The position numbers and the translations under genes are program-made. 5,388 bases of DNA, from NCBI GenBank assembly GCA_039815505.1, contig JBCBZE010000250.1:1-5388 (forward strand), in the 5' to 3' direction. The notes beneath the pieces are model-generated. The model had not been told where the DNA came from. It was given only the letters and a program-made list of their open reading frames with translations, and did no database searches. Source of the DNA: CANLWN01 sp039815505. Its GTDB lineage: Bacteria > Bacteroidota > Bacteroidia > Flavobacteriales > Flavobacteriaceae. Of the stretch, positions 1 through 5,388 are shown piece after piece (position 1 is the stretch's first letter; each line of letters starts with the position of its first letter).

Positions 1-453
1 CCCGAATTAAGCGACCATGGTATTTTCCCTGCACTTCAAAAAATGACCGTGGAACTGTCCAAGTTAACGGGGAAAACCATTTTATTCGAAAATAAGGCCC
101 ATGAAAACATTCGATTTGATTCCTTGGCGGAAACCAACATCTACAGGGTAACCCAAGAAGCGGTGAACAATGCCATTAAATATGCCAGCGCTAATTACAT
201 TCTGGTAACCATAAATTACAATGATGGTATTTTAAGTGTGGTAATCGATGACGATGGCCAAGGTTTTGATCCTTCGGTCCTGGATAAGGCGCCTAAAAAC
301 AATAGCGAGGGCGGTATGGGGCTTTTCTTTATGAAAGAACGTATTAGTTACATCGATGGCCGTTTGTTCATCCATTCGGAAAATGGAAAGGGAACCAGGG
401 TCACCATTAATTATAAAACAGCAAAAGAATCGATTTTACATGGAGCGGAATGA
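1..453 (+). CDS. Sensor histidine kinase, C-terminal ATPase part (5' partial, NarL/LiaS/NreB-like)
   Basis: The frame is open from the first base, so the true start lies outside the window; the internal ATG at 43 is not the start. The 150 visible residues are the end of a HisKA_3-type linker (LSDHGIFPAL, like the L..GL..AL segment after the phospho-acceptor helix) and a complete HATPase_c domain. The N-box is RVTQEAVNNAIKYA, with Asn codons at 166-171. The G1 box is DDDGQGFD, the G2 box is GGMGLFFMKERI, and the final strand carries GKGTRVTI. These residues bind Mg-ATP, so the kinase looks catalytically intact. The family autophosphorylates on His and passes phosphate to a LuxR-type response regulator. 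The sensor and His regions are not visible, so the stimulus is unknown. No response regulator gene follows; the stop overlaps the siroheme gene by 14 bp, suggesting co-transcription. Family call is confident, pathway unknown. Confidence 0.93.
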   Translation, partial: PELSDHGIFPALQKMTVELSKLTGKTILFENKAHENIRFDSLAETNIYRVTQEAVNNAIKYASANYILVTINYNDGILSVVIDDDGQGFDPSVLDKAPKNNSEGGMGLFFMKERISYIDGRLFIHSENGKGTRVTINYKTAKESILHGAE

Positions 454-1030
454 ACTATATCCTGTTTTTTTAAAAGTATCCCAATTGAATATCCTTATCG
501 TGGGGGGTGGGAACGTGGGCCTGGAAAAGCTTACATTTCTATTAAAATCCAGCCCCAACGCCAAAGTGCACATGGTGGCCTTGGAGTTTTTAGGGGAAAC
601 CTTGGCCTTGGCCAAAAAACATAACGTACGGATTACCACCGACGCCTACCACGAAAAATATCTGGAAGGACGCCATATGGTGGTGGCCACAACGGACAAT
701 ATTCCGGTAAACGAACAGGTATATCACGATTGCCGCGCCCGGAATATTTTGGTCAACGTTGCCGACAACCCCCCTTTTTGTGACTTTTACATGGGAGGTA
801 TCGTCACCAAGGGCAATGTAAAGGTAGCTATCTCCACCAATGGAAAATCACCTACCACCGCCAAAAGACTACGACAGTTTTTTGAAGACGTTATCCCTGA
901 AAACATTGATGACCTGGTAAAAAACCTCAATGAGTTCCGGAAAACCATCAAAGGGGACTTTGAGGAAAAAGTGGAAACCTTGAACGAATTCACCAAGGGC
1001 TTGGTCAACAAAAAGAAAGAAGAGTTATGA
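440..1030 (+). CDS. Precorrin-2 dehydrogenase / sirohydrochlorin ferrochelatase (siroheme synthase, Met8/CysG-N type)
   Basis: This cytosolic enzyme oxidises precorrin-2 to sirohydrochlorin with NAD+ and then inserts Fe2+ to give siroheme, the cofactor of sulfite and siroheme nitrite reductases. The 196-residue product has an N-terminal Rossmann fold with NAD-binding GGGNVG at residues 22-27. NVAD follows, with Asp109 aligning with the catalytic Asp of Met8p and CysG. Next is AISTNGKSP (Ser132 onward), matching the CysG AVSSGGTSP segment that holds its Ser128. A helical dimerisation tail rich in K and E ends the protein. There is no C-terminal uroporphyrinogen methyltransferase domain, so precorrin-2 must come from a separate SUMT (cobA-like) gene not in this window. 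I chose the ATG at 440 because MERNELYP fits the family's usual start; the frame is open back to an ATG at 356, but that would add 28 residues read from inside the kinase gene. It overlaps the kinase by 14 bp and the next gene by 4 bp. The symbol varies between genomes (cysG, met8, ylnF), so none is given. Confidence 0.93.
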   Translation: MERNELYPVFLKVSQLNILIVGGGNVGLEKLTFLLKSSPNAKVHMVALEFLGETLALAKKHNVRITTDAYHEKYLEGRHMVVATTDNIPVNEQVYHDCRARNILVNVADNPPFCDFYMGGIVTKGNVKVAISTNGKSPTTAKRLRQFFEDVIPENIDDLVKNLNEFRKTIKGDFEEKVETLNEFTKGLVNKKKEEL

Positions 1031-1395
1031 AAATACGCATCAAAGGAAATTCCATACGGTATAGGCTTACAAGGCCAGAGGTAGAGCATTTTTGCTCTAC
1101 GGGGCATTTAGAGGAGAAAACACAATTTAATGGCCATACCTTTTCCTATGCCTTAACATCCAGACCTCAACTAAAAGGCTTGGAGGCCGGTTTCGATGGA
1201 AACACCATAACCCTTTATTTCCCGGATTCGGAGAGGGGCGATTGGGCTCGGAGCGAAAGGGTAGGTTTTGAAAATAGCATGCGATTGAAAAATCTGGAGG
1301 AGCTGTCTTTATTGGTAGAAAAAGACTTTGTATGCTTGGATGGGACGGTGGAGGACCAATCCGATAATTATCCCAATCCGCTAAATAAAAAATAA
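1027..1395 (+). CDS. Small conserved protein of unknown function (DUF7009-like)
   Basis: The product is a soluble protein of 122 residues with no signal peptide or membrane segment. I recognise the pattern from Bacteroidota proteins called DUF7009: an N-terminal KIRIKGNSIRYRLTRPEV segment (residues 2-19) and a C-terminal EKDFVCLDG (98-106) followed by EDQSDNYPNP (109-118). The family name is from memory and would need a profile search. The middle alternates short hydrophobic and polar stretches that suggest beta strands. One Cys lies near the N-terminus and one in FVCLD, with no paired metal-binding motif. The ATG overlaps the siroheme synthase stop as ATGA, so the two are probably translated together; this neighbour is the only functional hint. 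No enzymatic role can be assigned. Confidence 0.85.
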   Translation: MKIRIKGNSIRYRLTRPEVEHFCSTGHLEEKTQFNGHTFSYALTSRPQLKGLEAGFDGNTITLYFPDSERGDWARSERVGFENSMRLKNLEELSLLVEKDFVCLDGTVEDQSDNYPNPLNKK

Positions 1396-1397
1396 TC

Positions 1398-1405
1398 TAT
1401 CTTTG
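1398..1405 (+). promoter_or_regulatory. Putative Bacteroidota -7 promoter element (TATCTTTG)
   Basis: TATCTTTG matches the Bacteroidota sigma-A -7 consensus TAnnTTTG exactly and sits three bases after the stop of the DUF7009-like gene. It is a good candidate to drive the metalloprotease. I see no TTTG or TTG at the expected -33 spacing, which weakens the call. If used, transcription would start near 1410 and leave a leader of roughly 125 nt before the ATG at 1535. Confidence 0.45.
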
Positions 1406-1412
1406 TACGTGT

Positions 1413-1456
1413 ACCGTCCCGTGATAGTACCTATGCCATAGACCCGGTATGGGACG
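1413..1456 (+). other. Leader with inverted repeats upstream of the metalloprotease
   Basis: CGTCCC (1415-1420) is complementary to GGGACG (1451-1456). Nested inside are TACC (1428-1431) with GGTA (1446-1449), and an odd palindrome CTATG-C-CATAG (1431-1441). ACCGTCCC (1413-1420) is also complementary to GGGACGGT (1342-1349) inside the preceding gene. No U-run follows, so it does not look like an intrinsic terminator. It could be a folded 5' leader or an operator, or chance. No known riboswitch class is recognised. Confidence 0.25.
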
Positions 1457-1534
1457 TCTGTTGACTCCTTTTCCGACCTATGCCAAACCACACCAGCTCC
1501 GATACTAAATTTTCTTTTGACACGTTCGCTAATT

Positions 1535-4102
1535 ATGAGAGTTTTTTTAGTATTGCTATGTTTAATTTTACTCACTAACTCCTGTGGTACCACCGGTTTG
1601 TTAGGCAAGACCGATCAAAAGGGCAATACTTTTGCCCCCGTTTCCGGCAAGAACAAACCTTATGAAAAACTTATTCCCAAAGATGCTGTTACCATTAACG
1701 GGCTTTTTAATGTACACCAGGCAGGGGATTCCTATTATTTTGAGATTCCCGACAGTTTATTGAACCATGAAATATTGGTCGTGACCAGATTTATACGTAC
1801 CCCCGCGGGCGCCAGCAATTATGGTGGTGAAAAAATAGGTGAAAAGACCATTTTCTTTGAAAAGGGCCCATCTGATAAAATTTTTCTGCGAATTTCCACT
1901 TTGGTAAGTTCGGCCAACGAAGAAGATGCCATCTCCAAGGCCGTGAACAATGCTAACATCACCCCTATTTTAAAGGCTTTTGCGGTCGAGGGAAGAAACG
2001 AGAAAACACAATCCTCGGTCATCGAGGTCACGGACTTTATCAATAGTGAAAATCCGTTGTTGACGTTAAGCGGCCCCCAAAAAGAAGCGTACCGCTTATC
2101 CTCCTTGGAAAAAGACAGGTCCTATATTAAAGAAATAAAGTCCTTTCCCATTAATACCGAAATAAAAACGGTTAAAACGTATAAGGCAAAACCGGGGAAA
2201 GGGAAACGTAAAAAGGAACTCCCGGCGGCTGTTCTCTCGGGGGTGGTTACCCTGGAAATCAACAATTCGTTCATATTGTTGCCCAAGGTCCCAATGCGGA
2301 AGCGATTTTACGATGCACGGGTAGGTTATTTTGCAAGTTCCTATTTGGAATATGGGGATGACCAACAAAAGGTAGATCGCAACACCTACATTCACCGATG
2401 GCGCCTGGAACCGAAGCTGGAGGACCTTGAAAAATGGAAAAACGGTGAACTGGTAGAACCCAAAAAACCGATTATATACTATATAGACCCGGCTACTCCA
2501 AAAAAATGGCGCCCCTTTCTAATTCAGGGTATCAATGACTGGCAGCTTGCCTTTGAGCAAGCAGGTTTTAAAAATGCCATCATAGGTAAGGAATGGCCAG
2601 ATAACGACCCTGACATGAGCCTAGAAGACGCCAGATTCTCCGTATTGCGCTATTTTGCTTCTCCTAGAAAAAATGCCTACGGACCCAATATTGTGGACCC
2701 TAGGAGCGGGGAGATCCTTGAAAGCCATATTGGTTGGTACCACAATCTCACCAGCTTATTGCAAAACTGGTATATGGTACAGGCCGGTGCCGTTGATGAG
2801 CGCGCACGAAAAATGATATTTGATACGGACTTAATGGGGGAACTTATCCGTTTTGTATCCTCTCATGAAGTTGGGCATACACTTGGGCTACGCCATAATA
2901 TGGGTGCGAGTTTTGCCACTCCCGTGGAAAACCTGCGAAATGCGGATTGGCTCAAAAAACATGGGCATACGTCTTCCATTATGGACTACGCCCGTTTTAA
3001 TTACGTAGCGCAGCCAGAGGACCGTATTCCGGCGGCCTATCTAATGCCCAGAATTGGGGATTATGATAAATGGGCCATACAATGGGGATATGCCATGCTT
3101 CCCCAAGAAATACCAGTAAAAGAAGAAAAAGAAATCCTGAGCCAAATGGTCACAGATAGTGTAAGCGCCAATCCCCGATTATGGTTCGGTGGCGAGGGGC
3201 GCGATTTTGATCCTAGGTCCCAAAGTGAGGATTTAGGAAACAACGCCATGATCGCCAGCACCTATGGCATTATCAACCTTCAACGCATCGTACCCCATAT
3301 AAGGGAGTGGACCAAGGAGCGTAACAGTGATGATTATACCAATTTGGATCAGATATACAAGAGTTTGGTAAACCAGTACAGTGATTATATCTTCCACGTA
3401 TCCAAAAATATAGGGGGCATCCACGTGACCCCAAAGACCGTATCTGAAAACGGGGAAATCTATAGGCCCGTACCCAAACAGTTACAGAAAGATGCACTTG
3501 CATTTTTGGACACCCACATTTTTAACGAACCCAAATGGTTGTTACGAAACGATATTTTGAACGCCATACAATCACCACAATCCAAAGAATCAGTGACGCG
3601 GACCATGGAAAGCATTATGATCAATCTATTGGGGGGCAGTAGATTAAGCAGGATGACGTTTATAGCCGAACGGTATAAGGACGAAGACCCGTATAGGCCA
3701 GAAGAGTATCTAGACGATTTAAACAATTTGGTTTGGGGAAACATGAACGTCTTCTATCAGACCAATGCCTATCAAAGAAAATTGCAAAAGGCCTATGTGG
3801 CCAATATGATTACCTTGTACAAACCCAGTGAGGCCAATGGCATTGTAGAAGGTATTCTTGCCAAACTCTCCGAGGGTTATACCTCCAATACAGATGTAAG
3901 GTCTTTGGCCTTAAGCGAATTAATTGCACTGCAAGGCAGAATAAACCGTACCATTCCAGTTATTACGGACAGACTGACCATTGCACATTTACAATATCTT
4001 AAAAGGGAAATTACCGAAGTCATTGGCGAAAACAAGGGAGCCAATGATTTTTATATCCCTTTTAATAAAGATCTTTCCATAAAAGCAAGTGATGGGAATT
4101 AA
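1535..4102 (+). CDS. Zinc-dependent metalloprotease lipoprotein (DUF5118-DUF5117-DUF4953 architecture)
   Basis: A large secreted zincin of 855 residues. The N-terminus MRVFLVLLCLILLTNSC is a lipoprotein signal peptide with lipid-anchor Cys17, so the protein should sit on the cell envelope; CGTTGLL after the anchor lacks the acidic residues of known surface-export signals. DUF5118-like sequence covers about residues 45-110 (FEIPDSLLNHEILVVTR). DUF5117-like sequence follows to about 300, with PMRKRFYDARVGYF. The DUF4953-like catalytic part starts near KPIIYYIDP (311). It carries HEVGHTLGLRH at 444-454, giving three zinc-binding His and catalytic Glu445, and a Met-turn SIMDYARF with Met483. All key residues are intact and the length is usual for the family. 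Its peptide substrate is unknown. I prefer ATG 1535 over the in-frame TTG at 1517, because it gives a compact signal peptide with the basic residue right after Met. A Lys/Arg-rich stretch at 217-227 in the DUF5117 part is unusual. The gene probably has its own promoter upstream. Confidence 0.94.
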   Translation: MRVFLVLLCLILLTNSCGTTGLLGKTDQKGNTFAPVSGKNKPYEKLIPKDAVTINGLFNVHQAGDSYYFEIPDSLLNHEILVVTRFIRTPAGASNYGGEKIGEKTIFFEKGPSDKIFLRISTLVSSANEEDAISKAVNNANITPILKAFAVEGRNEKTQSSVIEVTDFINSENPLLTLSGPQKEAYRLSSLEKDRSYIKEIKSFPINTEIKTVKTYKAKPGKGKRKKELPAAVLSGVVTLEINNSFILLPKVPMRKRFYDARVGYFASSYLEYGDDQQKVDRNTYIHRWRLEPKLEDLEKWKNGELVEPKKPIIYYIDPATPKKWRPFLIQGINDWQLAFEQAGFKNAIIGKEWPDNDPDMSLEDARFSVLRYFASPRKNAYGPNIVDPRSGEILESHIGWYHNLTSLLQNWYMVQAGAVDERARKMIFDTDLMGELIRFVSSHEVGHTLGLRHNMGASFATPVENLRNADWLKKHGHTSSIMDYARFNYVAQPEDRIPAAYLMPRIGDYDKWAIQWGYAMLPQEIPVKEEKEILSQMVTDSVSANPRLWFGGEGRDFDPRSQSEDLGNNAMIASTYGIINLQRIVPHIREWTKERNSDDYTNLDQIYKSLVNQYSDYIFHVSKNIGGIHVTPKTVSENGEIYRPVPKQLQKDALAFLDTHIFNEPKWLLRNDILNAIQSPQSKESVTRTMESIMINLLGGSRLSRMTFIAERYKDEDPYRPEEYLDDLNNLVWGNMNVFYQTNAYQRKLQKAYVANMITLYKPSEANGIVEGILAKLSEGYTSNTDVRSLALSELIALQGRINRTIPVITDRLTIAHLQYLKREITEVIGENKGANDFYIPFNKDLSIKASDGN

Positions 4103-4128
4103 TTCAAGAACTTCAATTCATAATTCCT

Positions 4129-4136
4129 TATATTCG
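4129..4136 (+). promoter_or_regulatory. Weak candidate -7 element before the beta-barrel gene (TATATTCG)
   Basis: TATATTCG differs by one base from TAnnTTTG and lies 70 bp before the ATG at 4207. There is no clear TTG at the -33 position. No convincing terminator is visible between the protease stop and this gene, so read-through from upstream is equally possible. Confidence 0.22.
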
Positions 4137-4206
4137 ACCTTTAAATAAGCTTCCCTCCCTTTCACCAGGGTTACGGCTGTTCATGAATAACCCGTCTAGA
4201 CATTTA

Positions 4207-5088
4207 ATGAAGAAACTTGTCATTATTTTTCTTTGTGTTTTTTGCAGTCAGCAGACCTTTGGCCAACTTTCCGATTTGGCACGAGTGGAATATACCATTA
4301 TTCCTCGTGGCAATTCCAATATTGAGCTTACTCGAAAAAGAGCCCTCTTTAACTACCCCATAAAACTAAAGAACGATGCTTTTCTATTATTGGGGGTAGA
4401 TTATAGCAGTATAGACCTGGCTTTTGAACAGGACGTCCCAGAGTTTAATCAGCAGGAAATAGAGGATTTTCAATTGTTGGATTTTAATATTGGATATACC
4501 TTTAAAATAGATACAGATTGGCGTTTTGGCGCTAGGATTGTTCCTGGATTCAGTTCTAATTTAAGGGCTCGGGATCTGCTTTTGGAGGATATTGTCCTTT
4601 CCGGGGACGTTGTATTTATAAAGGACAAGAAAAAATCTGCAGATGTCCCAAAACCCTATCGCCTTATTTTGGGGGTGTCCTATTCGGGAAATAGAGGTAT
4701 TCGGTTTCCTTTGCCTTTTATCAGTTATTATAAAAAGTTTCATCCCAAATGGTCTTATAATGTGGGTATTCCAAAATCTAACCTTCAGTATCATTGGTCA
4801 CAACGTTTTCGGTTAAAACTTTTGGCGCAATTAGATGGTTTTAATTCCAATTTACAGAACCGCTTGGAAATCAATAATTCTACAGTAGCGGAAACCATTC
4901 GGCAATCATTGATTTTGGGGGGGCTGCGTTTTGAATATAAGTTTGGCGAGCATTTGGAACTTTATCTGAACTCCACCTATATTTTTAACAAGGTTTTTGA
5001 ATTAGAGGACGATAATAGAGATAGGGTATTTGAGCTGGACAATGGCAATGACTATTTCTTTAAAGGAGGACTGCGTTTTAAGATTTAG
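4207..5088 (+). CDS. DUF6268-like outer-membrane beta-barrel protein
   Basis: The 293-residue product begins MKKLVIIFLCVFCSQQTFG, a Sec signal peptide with likely cleavage by signal peptidase I after Gly19 (TFG|Q). The mature part is a series of amphipathic strands rich in Tyr, Phe, Leu and Asn. Examples are LLDFNIGYTFKI, WRFGARIVPGF, RLILGVSYS and LGGLRFEYKF. It ends in a strand GGLRFKI, as expected for a C-terminal barrel strand, although the last residue is Ile rather than the usual Phe. The overall pattern, including FPLPFISYYKKFHPKWSYNVGIPKSN in two halves of the mid-region, resembles the Bacteroidota DUF6268 family as I remember it. Substrate or channel role is unknown. An in-frame ATG at 4183 would add eight residues before the basic MKK start, which is less typical, so 4207 was chosen. 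The gene stands 104 bp after the protease; a functional link is not shown. Confidence 0.85.
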   Translation: MKKLVIIFLCVFCSQQTFGQLSDLARVEYTIIPRGNSNIELTRKRALFNYPIKLKNDAFLLLGVDYSSIDLAFEQDVPEFNQQEIEDFQLLDFNIGYTFKIDTDWRFGARIVPGFSSNLRARDLLLEDIVLSGDVVFIKDKKKSADVPKPYRLILGVSYSGNRGIRFPLPFISYYKKFHPKWSYNVGIPKSNLQYHWSQRFRLKLLAQLDGFNSNLQNRLEINNSTVAETIRQSLILGGLRFEYKFGEHLELYLNSTYIFNKVFELEDDNRDRVFELDNGNDYFFKGGLRFKI

Positions 5089-5146
5089 CTGTCTCTTACT
5101 ATAGGGGAATTTGTCAAATAACATAGTATCGACCAACTTGTTACGT

Positions 5147-5162
5147 GATTTTTGTATCTTAA
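5147..5162 (+). promoter_or_regulatory. Weak candidate promoter before the plug-like lipoprotein gene
   Basis: Two overlapping near-matches to TAnnTTTG occur here: GATTTTTG (5147-5154) and TATCTTAA (5155-5162). The only close TTG upstream is at 5138-5140, too near for a standard -33 spacing. The 99-bp gap and the typical leader that follows make a promoter here plausible, but the exact element is uncertain. Confidence 0.3.
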
Positions 5163-5187
5163 AGAAGAAATTAAAAATCAAATCAAA
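5161..5187 (+). promoter_or_regulatory. A-rich translation leader without Shine-Dalgarno site
   Basis: The 27 bases before the ATG at 5188 are about 70 percent A with only two G, and no GGAGG-like site. Bacteroidota genes often start translation from such A-rich leaders. It supports 5188 as the true start of the lipoprotein gene. Confidence 0.6.
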
Positions 5188-5388
5188 ATGAAAAAAGTAC
5201 TGATTCTAGTTTGTATAGCAACGTTTCTGTCCATGTCCTGTAAATCAAGCGACAAGGTCAATATCTATAGGGCACAGAAAGAGCAAGTGGGTAACTCCCA
5301 AATAAGTTTATTGAATATGATGAGAAAAGTACCCGGGGTGGTTCTAAGGGGCAACACACCGGTTCTAAGGGGAACTGCCAATTCTATC
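5188..5388 (+). CDS. Small lipoprotein with TonB-receptor plug-like start (3' partial)
   Basis: The frame runs from ATG 5188 to the window edge, giving 67 residues with no stop. MKKVLILVCIATFLSMSC is a lipoprotein signal peptide with anchor Cys18, followed by KSSDK. The Lys and Asp after the Cys loosely recall Bacteroidota surface-export signals, so the protein may face outward. After a polar linker comes ISLLNMMRKVPGVVLRGN, then TPVLRGTANSI. This resembles the opening of a TonB-dependent receptor plug (LL..LR.VPGV.v.G...iRG..Si). Bacteroidota encode short lipoproteins of this type in which the plug fold stands alone without a barrel. A plug-only protein cannot itself transport; it might bind a ligand or partner, but this is inference. 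Whether a barrel follows cannot be told here. The neighbouring upstream barrel belongs to another family. Confidence 0.78.
   Translation, partial: MKKVLILVCIATFLSMSCKSSDKVNIYRAQKEQVGNSQISLLNMMRKVPGVVLRGNTPVLRGTANSI
5340..5372 (+). repeat. Short direct repeat inside the plug-like gene (12 bp, 21-bp period)
   Basis: GGTTCTAAGGGG occurs at 5340-5351 and again at 5361-5372. In frame it encodes VLRG twice, seven residues apart (VLRGNTP then VLRGTAN). The identical codon choice suggests a recent small duplication or a conserved repeat of the plug strand. Confidence 0.8.

Noticed and set aside
356..439. Upstream ATG extending siroheme synthase by 28 residues
   Set aside because: The extension is an out-of-frame reading of the kinase G-box region and does not match the usual family start.
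787..1107. Minus-strand frame of 106 codons opposite the siroheme synthase
   Set aside because: It mirrors a strongly recognisable gene on the + strand; its product has low-complexity S/F-rich sequence typical of antisense translation.
1381..1608. Minus-strand open frame of 75 codons covering the gap before the metalloprotease
   Set aside because: It starts inside the protease signal-peptide region, ends in the previous gene, covers the putative promoter, and its product resembles no family I know.
2096..2395. Minus-strand frame of 99 codons opposite the metalloprotease
   Set aside because: Fully inside the intact protease gene, with no family resemblance and no leader.
4096..4105. Palindrome GAATTAATTC over the protease stop
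   Set aside because: AT-rich, no loop and no T-run, so it is not a terminator; probably chance.
4183..4206. Earlier ATG for the beta-barrel gene
   Set aside because: It adds MNNPSRHL before a canonical MKKL signal-peptide start; possible but less likely.
5119..5154. Possible terminator after the beta-barrel gene (TAACA ... TGTTA followed by a short T-run)
   Set aside because: The stem is only five mostly A/T pairs with a 15-base loop, too weak to call.
1..5388. CRISPR array, tRNA/rRNA, insertion sequence or defence cassette
   Set aside because: No regular spaced repeats, tRNA-like cloverleaf, transposase motifs, terminal inverted repeats or nuclease/toxin families were seen on either strand.

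Overview
The window reads as ordinary chromosomal DNA from a marine-type member of the Flavobacteriaceae (Bacteroidota). The inference rests on family content and signals. There is a Bacteroidota-type lipoprotein zinc metalloprotease with DUF5118/DUF5117/DUF4953 architecture, a DUF6268-type outer-membrane barrel, a small DUF7009-type protein and a small lipoprotein resembling a TonB plug. Several starts have A-rich leaders rather than clear Shine-Dalgarno sites, and one intergenic site matches the Bacteroidota -7 element TAnnTTTG. All credible genes lie on the + strand.

Positions 1-1395 look like one transcription unit of three genes that overlap end to start. They are the C-terminal ATPase part of a histidine kinase (cut by the left edge), a Met8/CysG-N-type precorrin-2 dehydrogenase/sirohydrochlorin ferrochelatase, and a DUF7009-like protein. 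The overlaps are 14 bp and 4 bp (ATGA), which points to translational coupling. The middle gene makes siroheme, the cofactor of assimilatory sulfite and nitrite reductases. The small third protein has no known role, and its coupling to the siroheme gene is the most useful clue available.

Positions 1396-1534 hold a probable promoter and a leader with several possible RNA pairings. Positions 1535-4102 encode a large lipoprotein zincin protease with an intact HExxHxxGxxH site and Met-turn. A 104-bp gap follows, then a secreted beta-barrel protein of 293 residues (4207-5088).

A 99-bp gap with an A-rich leader precedes a lipoprotein gene cut by the right edge (5188 onward). Its sequence after the lipid anchor resembles the start of a TonB-receptor plug domain.

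The last three genes all encode predicted cell-envelope proteins, but nothing in the sequence shows that they work together. I saw no mobile element, CRISPR array, RNA gene or defence-like cassette. No new multi-gene system can be supported here, and the points worth a second look are modest.
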